DNA from: Phaeobacter sp. HF9A
Lineage (GTDB): Bacteria > Pseudomonadota > Alphaproteobacteria > Rhodobacterales > Rhodobacteraceae
Reading direction: 5' to 3'
Assembly (NCBI RefSeq): GCF_011806385.1
Contig: NZ_JAATOX010000016.1
Coordinates: 1-52,266, forward strand
Length of the DNA stretch: 52,266 bases
Shown one piece after another: positions 6,154-12,447 of the stretch; position 1 is the first letter of the stretch; every line of letters starts with the position of its first letter. A program made the position numbers and the translations under genes. The notes under the pieces are model-generated. The model ran no database searches, was not told the DNA's origin, and was given only the letters and a program-made list of their open reading frames with translations.

Positions 6154-8031
6154 TTAGGTGGTCTGGGCATCCTGGATCGCCGCGAAGGAATCCGCGTGGC
6201 GGGTGGCAATGTCCCATTCGGAATGGGCCACCAGGCGGACGTTGCCCTTTGCGGCTTCCGTCACATCGTCCACGATCAGGTCGATTCCGCCCCACTGGCC
6301 GATCAGAAGATCAGTCCAGGCCCCGAAGATCATAGCCGACAGGTCGGTCCCGGTCCCCTTGGTGAGGTTGGACGGCACATTCCCCGAGAACCGGGCCTTG
6401 TAGCCGGCCAGGCGCAGGTCCTCGGCCAGGGCGGCCGCGTCCGGGTCCAGCATCATGGTATCGGTCGCGGAAATGCGCGGCGTGGACATGAGGTGGCCCT
6501 TGACTTTGAGGTTGGACAGAAAGCCCAGGGACATGGGATCGACGTTGGCCGACTCCACGGTGCTGACCAGCTCCATGAGCTTGGCCCAGGTGACGAAATC
6601 TCCATTCGTTCCCATCGCTACGTCACCGATACCGGCGAGGTTCAGAATGCCGGTGGGCTGGGGACCAACGCCGGTCCCGGCAATCGCTGCCTTGTCCAAG
6701 GCAACCGCGATCTGGGCGCGCAGGTCATTGGTGAGGATCTGGTCCACGGCGGGCAGGCTTTGCTTGAGCTGGCGGCGCGAAATCCGCGTATGCGCCGAAA
6801 GCTGGTGCATGGTCAGCGTCACCGCGTCGAAACCTGGCGACGATTCCGCCGCTTCGCCGTTTTCCGCGATCCACTCGGCGGAACACCCGGCCGTCTGGCG
6901 CGGGATCGACACGTTTTCGACCAGGCCCGGCAGAACCGTTGCGCCCAGCTCCATCACGCTAACTTGGTGTTTCAGAACCTCCACAAAGGCGTCGTGCATT
7001 TGCTGGGTGCCGATCAGCGACGGCGCGGTCCCGGTCGTGACCAGGGCGCGCCCGGCCAGGGCGGCGGTGGGAACGTATCTCCCCGACGCGCTACGGCCAA
7101 GCTGGCCTTGCAGCTCCTGGGAAACTTCCCGCTCGAAACCGGCCTGGGACCAGTCATTTGTGACCTGGGCGTGGGCGACACGGGACAGCGAATAGGACCG
7201 CTCGGCCGCCGGGATTGCAGGCAAGCCCATGCGGCCGCGCGTGACAGGTTGCGGGCTGTTGCTCGAGGACATGCCGTCCAGAATCGACCGCTGGAATGCG
7301 TCCACGGACAGACCGTCCGCAATCGCACTTTCCACGTCCTCGGCGGGCATGTTGAAGCTGCGGCCAAGGGCGGAGATTTCGGACGCGCGGCGGCGTTCGG
7401 TATTGACGGAGCTGGCCGCCGGGGCGGGCTGGTGCTGCGGCGTGTTGGGGGTGGGAGTCGTCATGTTTGAACCTTTCGGAATGTGAGGAATGGATGCGGA
7501 AGAACCGCCCGACAGCGACCGACCGACCCCGACCGTGGGGTCCGCCGGGACCGCGACGAGTGACACCTCGACCGCTTCCCATTTTGTGGCGCGCAGGACG
7601 GGATAGCCGTTCTGTTCGCCCGCTGGTTTCAACTCATGGACGGCGTAACCCACCGATACCGACTGCACTTCACCCGCCTTCACGCGGGTTAGCATTGAGT
7701 TGCCTTCTTTCGTGTCCGCAAGCCGCACAACCGCGCGGCCCCGGCGTCCCTCGATCCGGGCGGAAACAACCGTCCCGACCATCGAGTCCACGTCGCGCCG
7801 GTGATCCTTGAGGACCGGGGCCGATCCGCTGTTGAGCCGTGACAGGTCAACCTCGCCTGGATCATGCCCCAGAACCTCAAAGGCCGGTCCCATAGGGGTA
7901 TCCCGAAGGACCGGAATTTCGCTCGAGAAGGACAGAAGGACCGTCCGGTCCCCGTCCTCCACTTTCACCTCGGCCGCAACCTGGGGGCCAAAGGCGGGAT
8001 TGTTCAAATCTGCAAACCGCTGGTGTTTCAT
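6154..8031 (-). CDS. HK97-type prohead protease / major capsid protein fusion
   Basis: 625 residues. The first 190 or so are an HK97 prohead protease (PVLKDHRRDVDSMVGTVV, with the His, and VQSVSVGYAV, with the Ser). A linker of low complexity (TPTPNTPQHQPAPAASS) and a helical scaffold-like delta segment follow. From about residue 320 there is an HK97-fold capsid protein (GTAPSLIGTQQMHDAFVEVL, AEWIAENGEAAESSPGFDAV, GVGPQPTGILN, ending HSEWDIATRHADSFA). Protease-capsid fusions occur in alphaproteobacterial prophages. The protease normally frees the capsid domain during head maturation. It appears intact. It follows the hypothetical gene by 3 bp and so belongs to one operon. Confidence 0.9.
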   Translation of the reverse strand: MKHQRFADLNNPAFGPQVAAEVKVEDGDRTVLLSFSSEIPVLRDTPMGPAFEVLGHDPGEVDLSRLNSGSAPVLKDHRRDVDSMVGTVVSARIEGRRGRAVVRLADTKEGNSMLTRVKAGEVQSVSVGYAVHELKPAGEQNGYPVLRATKWEAVEVSLVAVPADPTVGVGRSLSGGSSASIPHIPKGSNMTTPTPNTPQHQPAPAASSVNTERRRASEISALGRSFNMPAEDVESAIADGLSVDAFQRSILDGMSSSNSPQPVTRGRMGLPAIPAAERSYSLSRVAHAQVTNDWSQAGFEREVSQELQGQLGRSASGRYVPTAALAGRALVTTGTAPSLIGTQQMHDAFVEVLKHQVSVMELGATVLPGLVENVSIPRQTAGCSAEWIAENGEAAESSPGFDAVTLTMHQLSAHTRISRRQLKQSLPAVDQILTNDLRAQIAVALDKAAIAGTGVGPQPTGILNLAGIGDVAMGTNGDFVTWAKLMELVSTVESANVDPMSLGFLSNLKVKGHLMSTPRISATDTMMLDPDAAALAEDLRLAGYKARFSGNVPSNLTKGTGTDLSAMIFGAWTDLLIGQWGGIDLIVDDVTEAAKGNVRLVAHSEWDIATRHADSFAAIQDAQTT

Positions 8032-8034
8032 GGA

Positions 8035-8415
8035 TCAGGCGTCCTTTTTGAGGGACGCCGCGCCCGCTTCGATATGGGCGGCCAGCTCGGCAATCGCGCC
8101 CGGACAGAACCCGAACAACGGCGCGCCCTCTTGTTCGGCGGCGGCCGTAAAATGCCCCAGCCGGGATTCGCTGTCACTGACCACGCCCCGCGCCCCGCGA
8201 CGGTCAAGGCGGTAAACCACCAGCGCCCCTGGGCCGCGCGTCAGAGCAGCGTCAACCTTGTCCGGCGCGTCCCGCAACAGGTCCAGGGCGGCGTGTTTCT
8301 CGAGGCCCGCGCCGTGGATTTCACGCGTCAGCACGGCAAGGCAGGCGGCCACGACATGCGCGCGGCCGAGCTGGGCGGTAGCGATCGGGTTTTCGGTGGC
8401 GGTTTTGGCGTTCAT
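8035..8415 (-). CDS. Hypothetical phage-remnant protein
   Basis: 126 residues, preceded by an AAAGGAA ribosome site. It is alanine-rich and mostly helical. Readable segments are HVVAACLAVLTREIHGAGLE, GALVVYRLDRRGARGVVSDS and GAIAELAAHIEAGAASLKKD. No recognised family, no signal peptide, no membrane segment. It sits between the primase remnant and the capsid fusion with a 3-bp gap to the latter, so a role with replication or head assembly is suggested only by position. Confidence 0.6.
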   Translation of the reverse strand: MNAKTATENPIATAQLGRAHVVAACLAVLTREIHGAGLEKHAALDLLRDAPDKVDAALTRGPGALVVYRLDRRGARGVVSDSESRLGHFTAAAEQEGAPLFGFCPGAIAELAAHIEAGAASLKKDA

Positions 8416-8474
8416 GGAAAGGGTTCCTTTGGGGTTCGGGATCGGCGGGGAAGGGAGACGGCGCAGCCGTCAAT

Positions 8475-8918
8475 TCAATTCCAACAAACCTGTGAGGAAG
8501 GCTTGGGCGGCTGGTGTTTTGCTCCACCGAATGCCATGTTGCCGTTGGATTTGACTTTGCGGACACCACATGCCGCCAGTGCATTGGCCAAGTTTACCGC
8601 GTTGCTGTTTGCATCCCCTTGGTGGTGTGGGCGCGCCGCCGCCTGCCAATCGGAAAGCCAAGCGTGAAAGACGCGCTGAAACTCGAGGCTGGACATGCGC
8701 GCAGAAGGATCGCGGATTGTGAATTCGGCCAGAAACGCAGGAACGGGATCGGTTATCGCGGATGATGCGTCACCAGTCGCGGCGTAACCCGCGCCCGGGT
8801 GCTGGACGGCCGCAACCGGATCGGCCTCCAAGCCGTCCCGCATTTGCTGGATCAGCTCGGAGAGGTTCACCAGGCAGAGAGGCGCGCATCCACTTTCGTG
8901 AAAGTCCAGCCACTCCAT
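8475..8918 (-). pseudogene. C-terminal remnant of a phage/satellite primase-helicase
   Basis: The final 80 residues (ITDPVPAFLAEFTIRDPSAR, SLEFQRVFHAWLSDWQ, NAVNLANALAACGVRKVKSN) resemble the C-terminal DNA-binding end of D5/P4-type primase-helicases. That part normally follows a primase and an ATPase domain of several hundred residues, and none of it is present. The frame stays open upstream to a TAG near 9010 (ALVDAQDAIAFVPGCDLTAL) without any Walker motif, so the gene is a truncated 3' end. It heads the minus-strand phage operon. Confidence 0.55.
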
Positions 8919-9136
8919 GATCTGAAGCGCTGTCAGGTCGCACCCAGGAACGAACGCGATAGCGTCCTGTGCATCTACGAGGGCGGTAACGCGGCGCTTA
9001 CTCCCGACGTACTAAACATATGAACGTCGGCTTTATCGGAGTTCGGGCCGTCGATCCGGGGCTGTATAAGCAGGCTCCTCGCAAAGGCAAGCGCGCAACC
9101 GCACTGTGCAAAGTTCGCGAGCACTGGGTCCTGCGC
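8919..9136. other. Boundary between phage remnant and matrix locus; no gene seen
   Basis: About the right half of this stretch holds nothing I can assign; the left half is the open upstream part of the primase frame. The outer attachment site of the remnant should lie near here, but no copy of the tRNA-Phe 3' end is visible. Confidence 0.5.
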
Positions 9137-9637
9137 CTAGGTGGGGAAATCGTAGTCGATCACGATTTTCCATATAGCACGATTGACGTCCTGGAGCGCG
9201 TCTATGGCATTTTCGATGCTGGTGATGGCTTGCTCGTCGACCTCTTCGGTCTGGCCGATCTTGAGCTTGTCCTTGCGATCCGCGATCCGCATCAGGATTG
9301 TGCGGGCGGTTCCTGCATCCTTGTCGAAGGAATAGATGCAGTGGCTGTAGCGATTGCGCAGCGCCGATTGGCGCATCATGTCGCGCGTCGCTGTGAGGAC
9401 CCGTTCCCGCAGGGCCGGGTCCACCCGCTCCAGCTTGACCAGACGCTCCACCAGTTCGACCCGCGCACGCGTGGTGTTGAGCGTCAGGAAAATTACCAGC
9501 GCGGCCTCTGTATCGGTGCCGCCGAGGCCTGCAATGAGATGGATAAGCAGGCTCTCGGTGTTGGTCCAAGTATAGTTCAGCCGCCCCACCAGCATCAAAA
9601 GCTGGGAAAAATGCGGGTCGCCCTCGCCGGGGGTCAC
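9137..9637 (-). CDS. HEPN-motif protein coupled to the LuxR regulator
   Basis: 166 residues, GTG start at 9637 that overlaps the stop of the LuxR gene (GTGA), so the two are translationally coupled. The protein is all-helical. It carries ALRNRYSHCIYSF at about residues 91-103, which matches the R-[ND]-x3-H signature of HEPN domains (catalytic in many toxin or RNA-cleaving HEPN proteins, but also found in non-catalytic ones). No membrane segment or signal peptide. Tight coupling to the regulator suggests that it modulates the same pathway, perhaps by RNA cleavage or by binding the regulator; neither is shown by sequence. I do not recognise a named family. Confidence 0.65.
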   Translation of the reverse strand: MTPGEGDPHFSQLLMLVGRLNYTWTNTESLLIHLIAGLGGTDTEAALVIFLTLNTTRARVELVERLVKLERVDPALRERVLTATRDMMRQSALRNRYSHCIYSFDKDAGTARTILMRIADRKDKLKIGQTEEVDEQAITSIENAIDALQDVNRAIWKIVIDYDFPT

Positions 9638-10293
9638 GCCAGACTTTGTCCCCGGCCCAGAAATACCCCTGCGGCTTCGGTCCGGTTACGCACTCCGAGT
9701 TTCTTGATGATATGATGCATGTGCAGCTTCACCGTATGTTCCGAGAGCTGGAGATCCACCGCGATCAGCTTGTTCTGCTTGCCGCTGGCGACCAATTCCA
9801 GAACCTCGCGTTCGCGGGGGGTCAATTGCGTGGTGGTCATGTTTGCGTGACTTTTGCGTTGGGCCGCGACGACGCTGCCTTGCCGTGTGAGAAACACCTG
9901 AGGCACGCAACATTGCCCGAGAAACAGCAGCCGGAGCATGTAGGTCCAGCAGTCATATTGCAGGTTCATTGGCAGGATCCCAAAGCGGTCTGGATCATTG
10001 TGGGAGGTGATCTGCTCAAGAAAGCGCAGCGCCAGGGTGTCATCGAGATAGGCCAGGGCGATATGATCCGCCGGGCATTGTTTCAGACTCTCCAAGCCTT
10101 CGCTGTCGGCATCGCTGAAGGCTTCCTGTTCGATGAGGGCCAGTTTGATCGGCCTCGGCGCGCAGGAGGTCAACGCTTCGACCGTCTCGACCCGGATGAT
10201 ATCAGTTCCTGGAAATTCTAGTTTAATCAACTCTTCGCATTTTGTTGAAACGGTCAAACCGTTTCCGATAATCGCAATACTAACAGTGGTCAT
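9634..10293 (-). CDS. LuxR/CsgD-like transcription regulator with degenerate receiver
   Basis: 219 residues from ATG 10293 (MTTVSIAIIGNG); a TTG 36 bases upstream is less likely. The N-terminal 130 residues look like a receiver fold, but at the usual phospho-Asp strand the sequence is IKLALIEQEAF, with Glu where Asp is expected. The C-terminus is a clear LuxR/NarL helix-turn-helix (TPREREVLELVASGKQNKLI, SEHTVKLHMHHIIKKLGV, RNRTEAAG). CsgD and VpsT, the matrix regulators of other bacteria, are also LuxR proteins with unusual receivers. It lies divergent to the secreted-protein / type I secretion operon and is the obvious candidate regulator. A perfect inverted repeat within its own 5' coding region may allow self-control. 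Confidence 0.88.
   Translation of the reverse strand: MTTVSIAIIGNGLTVSTKCEELIKLEFPGTDIIRVETVEALTSCAPRPIKLALIEQEAFSDADSEGLESLKQCPADHIALAYLDDTLALRFLEQITSHNDPDRFGILPMNLQYDCWTYMLRLLFLGQCCVPQVFLTRQGSVVAAQRKSHANMTTTQLTPREREVLELVASGKQNKLIAVDLQLSEHTVKLHMHHIIKKLGVRNRTEAAGVFLGRGQSLA
10247..10265. promoter_or_regulatory. Inverted repeat inside the 5' end of the LuxR gene
   Basis: GAAACGGT-CAA-ACCGTTTC is a perfect 8-bp inverted repeat with a 3-bp centre, 28 bp into the coding region. The symmetry and spacing fit a dimeric helix-turn-helix protein, so it is a candidate autoregulatory operator. It could also be chance. Confidence 0.35.
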
Positions 10294-10451
10294 TTGGAAG
10301 CCCCCAACTCGCACAAAAATCCTGGTCAACCTTTGACCGGCGCCCGGATGACAATCTTCCGGGCGATCACAAATTAAGCTATTCAGGCTATTCCCCTCGC
10401 TGAAATATTAACACTTTATTAAGCATTTCAGCAAGTTTGGATGTTGGAATT

Positions 10452-10476
10452 ATTAATTTCTAAAATTGAAATTAAT
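10452..10476. promoter_or_regulatory. AT-rich inverted repeat in the divergent promoter region
   Basis: ATTAATTTC-TAAAATT-GAAATTAAT, a perfect 9-bp inverted repeat inside the AT-rich block upstream of both the LuxR gene and the secretion operon. Candidate operator or silencer nucleation site. Confidence 0.4.
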
Positions 10477-10824
10477 GCTAAGAATTTGTTATTGTTTATA
10501 ATATCCGGCGTGTGAGTGTTTTTCAGCTTTGACATCTGTTCAACTGTCTGCGTTGCTCCCGCTTGATTGACATCACCCCGTGGTTGTGACAGCGCGGATG
10601 TAGGAAGAGGTGTATAGAATCACCTTTCGAATCAGGAAAAGATTTAGTCCCTCTGACCGTACCAGCAGGAATTTGATGAAGAATCAGCCCCTTGCTGGAA
10701 ACAGGATTGGTTGATCCATCTGCTAGCTGGCTCGGTTCCTGTCCCTGCTTCAGTCTGAGAGTGCGCCCCACAGGGTGCCCGGATCGAACCCCTCATTATT
10801 TTTCAGGTCGATCCGGCAAGATGA

Positions 10825-10841
10825 CGAGACCGAGGGTCTCG
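10825..10841. promoter_or_regulatory. Inverted repeat CGAGACC-GAG-GGTCTCG upstream of the secretion operon
   Basis: Perfect 7-bp arms with a 3-bp centre, 85 bp before the start codon at 10926. It could be an operator or a small leader hairpin. It is not followed by a T run. Confidence 0.35.
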
Positions 10842-10925
10842 CCAGAACCATCAAACGCCCGAATTTTAGTCGCTTTATAGATGACACGCGGCAGATCGGG
10901 CCTTCAGACAGAAGGAATTTGTATC

Positions 10926-12341
10926 ATGTCAGGTGGAAGAAATCCTCTTAACTTCTTTGCGCAGCTTCAGGGGCAGGGTCAGGACCAGCTCCAGGGGCAA
11001 GCCGAAGCTCAGGGTCAGGGACAAGGCCAGGACCAAGGTCAGGGTCAGGGTCAGGAACAATCGCAATCCAGCGAGAACCTGAACATGAATGGCAACGGGA
11101 ACCTGAACGGGAACCTGAGCATGAACGGCAACGGGAACGCCAACGGCAATTGGAACACCAATAGCGACAGCGACACCAACGCGAACAGCAATGCCAACAG
11201 CAACACGGATCGCAACTCCAACAGCAACAGCAATACTGACACCAACACCAATACCTCCAACAGCACGCATACCACCGATACGACGGTGGATGTGAAGGTG
11301 GACATCGGGCTTGAGGGCTATATGCCCGACGATGGTGATTTTGCCGATGTCGACATCTCTGGCGGTGCCAGCGTGGGCGATGTGCTGATGGCGCAGGGCG
11401 ATCTGCACTATGATATCGGCGATGATCTCAACGTTGAGAATGTGCTCAACAATGCGCTCAACGGCGAGGGTAACGACGTGGCAACCATCAATGTGATGGG
11501 CAACCACCTCAATGACAATGACACCCTGCACGACCCGGATGTGACCAACTCCGGCGGCACGTTCCAGAACAGCGGGAATGCATCCGGCGGGTCGGCGACC
11601 TCCGATGATGGGATCAACTCCGATGGCGGTTCGGGTTCTGCCGGTGGCGGTGCGACCTCGGCCGGTGGCGAAGGTCTTGGCGCGGCCTTTGGTGGCTGGG
11701 CTGACGGCGGCGAAACCGATGGCGGCGCTGGTGGCAACAACAGCGGCACGACCACTGCAGGTGACGGCGGCGATGCCGGGTCTCTGGCGGCCAATATCGG
11801 TGCAGGTGTCGGCCTTGCGGGCAGCGGCGCTGCTGCGGGGGCTGCTGCTGCGGAAGGCGGGCTTGACCTCGGTCTGCTCGATTTCCTCGAAGGCGGTGAT
11901 GCGGCCACTGCGATCGCGGCTGCCGGGTCTGCGGCCCAGGCTGGCGGCATTGGTATCGCGGGCGGCGCTTATTCCGGTGCGATGGCTGGCGATGGCGGTC
12001 ACGCCGGGACCTCTGGCATGGGCGGCTTTGGTGGCAGTGCCTTTAACGGCGGCACATCCGTTGGCCCAGCCAGCGCCTTCTCCACGGGTGGTGCTTCGGG
12101 CGACGCCTATGGCGGTGACGGCGGCGAAGGCGGCAGCGGTGGCGTCTGGGGTTCGCACAATGGCGATGACGGTTTCGTCAATGGGGCTTCCTCTGCCTCG
12201 GCCGATGCGATCCTCGACACCACGGCGTTCAACCAGTCCATCACCATGGGCGCCAACGTGCTGGGCAACACGGTCGATATGACCACTGTCGGCAACGACC
12301 TGACCTCCTCCTACGCACTGATCGGCGAAGACGACGCCTAA
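10926..12341 (+). CDS. Q/N/G-rich repetitive protein, probable type I secretion substrate
   Basis: 471 residues from ATG 10926 (site AGAAGG). After MSGGRNPLNFFAQ there is a low-complexity block: GQ/DQ repeats (about residues 14-48), then N-G/N-S/N-T repeats to about 115. A short acidic region with D and V follows, then a glycine- and alanine-rich half (about 200-440) and a more ordinary end (TAFNQSITMGANVLGN) finishing in acidic EDDA. No N-terminal signal peptide is visible, which fits export by the type I transporter encoded two genes downstream. Composition is prion- or amyloid-like and recalls surface matrix proteins; that function is inference. No RTX calcium nonapeptides are seen. The high glycine content could alternatively make an elastic or antifreeze-like polymer. 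Confidence 0.8.
   Translation: MSGGRNPLNFFAQLQGQGQDQLQGQAEAQGQGQGQDQGQGQGQEQSQSSENLNMNGNGNLNGNLSMNGNGNANGNWNTNSDSDTNANSNANSNTDRNSNSNSNTDTNTNTSNSTHTTDTTVDVKVDIGLEGYMPDDGDFADVDISGGASVGDVLMAQGDLHYDIGDDLNVENVLNNALNGEGNDVATINVMGNHLNDNDTLHDPDVTNSGGTFQNSGNASGGSATSDDGINSDGGSGSAGGGATSAGGEGLGAAFGGWADGGETDGGAGGNNSGTTTAGDGGDAGSLAANIGAGVGLAGSGAAAGAAAAEGGLDLGLLDFLEGGDAATAIAAAGSAAQAGGIGIAGGAYSGAMAGDGGHAGTSGMGGFGGSAFNGGTSVGPASAFSTGGASGDAYGGDGGEGGSGGVWGSHNGDDGFVNGASSASADAILDTTAFNQSITMGANVLGNTVDMTTVGNDLTSSYALIGEDDA
10970..11280 (+). repeat. Short-period coding repeats in the Q/N-rich region
   Basis: Two runs of degenerate 6-bp repeats: CAGGGT/CAGGAC-type (about 10970-11065, coding Q-G/Q-D) and AACGGC/AACAGC-type (about 11085-11270, coding N-G/N-S/N-T). 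Such tracts are prone to length change by slippage, which would vary protein length between strains without breaking the frame. Confidence 0.7.
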
Positions 12342-12351
12342 ACGATCAACA

Positions 12352-12403
12352 CTGCGGTAATCCCACCGCAGAGAAACCTGACATGCGCGGCTCCCGCGCA
12401 TGT
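12352..12403 (+). promoter_or_regulatory. Two tandem hairpins between the two secreted-protein genes
   Basis: Hairpin 1 is CTGCGGT-AATCCC-ACCGCAG (12352-12371); hairpin 2 is ACATGCGCGG-CTC-CCGCGCATGT (12381-12403), a perfect 10-bp stem. Neither has a T run. They lie just after the first gene and before the second, as expected of RNA processing or partial termination that makes the upstream matrix protein more abundant than the downstream genes. Confidence 0.55.
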
Positions 12404-12447
12404 CTCTTATCTCGCCAGATTTGGTGGCAGAGAGTGGTATTGTTCCA

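Larger units (their letters stand above)
4726..9010. mobile_element. Decayed prophage or phage-satellite remnant at tRNA-Phe
   Basis: All genes are on the minus strand: primase C-terminus, hypothetical gene, prohead protease-capsid fusion, AlpA-like regulator, integrase next to the tRNA. There is no tail, portal, terminase or lysis gene. The set (int, alpA, primase, capsid) recalls capsid-forming phage satellites, but it could equally be a heavily deleted prophage. The right boundary is unclear: I find no second copy of the tRNA 3' end in the same orientation. The right limit given is the stop codon that ends the open primase frame. Confidence 0.65.
10294..10925. other. Long divergent intergenic region of the matrix locus
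   Basis: 632 bp between the LuxR regulator and the secreted-protein operon, with no supported gene. The first 200 bp (to about 10510) are strikingly AT-rich against a GC-rich background and contain the inverted repeat at 10452-10476. The rest has ordinary composition and includes a 7-bp inverted repeat at 10825-10841 close to the operon start. The length leaves room for a long untranslated leader or small RNA. Confidence 0.6.

Noticed and set aside
6196-7470. Long rightward open frame (424 codons) opposite the capsid fusion.
   Set aside because: Mirror frame of a GC-rich gene; arginine- and glycine-rich with no recognisable motif. The opposite strand holds a clear protease-capsid gene.
9020-9715. 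Rightward 231-codon frame across the HEPN-motif gene.
   Set aside because: Mostly antisense to a coupled gene pair with proper overlaps; no recognisable features.
10523-10771. Leftward 82-codon frame in the long divergent intergenic region.
   Set aside because: No ribosome site, no recognisable motif; left as part of the intergenic region.
10770-10795. On the minus strand GGGGTTCGATCCGGGCACC looks like a tRNA 3' end and could be the missing attachment site of the phage remnant.
   Set aside because: It is in the opposite orientation to tRNA-Phe, lacks several bases of the T-arm, and lies beyond the LuxR/HEPN genes. A true attR should be a direct repeat. Probably chance.
11085-11280. Regular short repeats that might suggest a CRISPR array or minisatellite.
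   Set aside because: Period is 6 bp, in frame with a coding sequence, with no spacers; these are codon repeats of an Asn-rich tract.
10929-12401. 490-codon leftward frame opposite the Q/N/G-rich protein gene.
   Set aside because: Low-complexity valine/isoleucine/arginine content is the antisense of Gln/Asn/Gly codons. No start site, and the sense frame has a good ribosome site and operon context.
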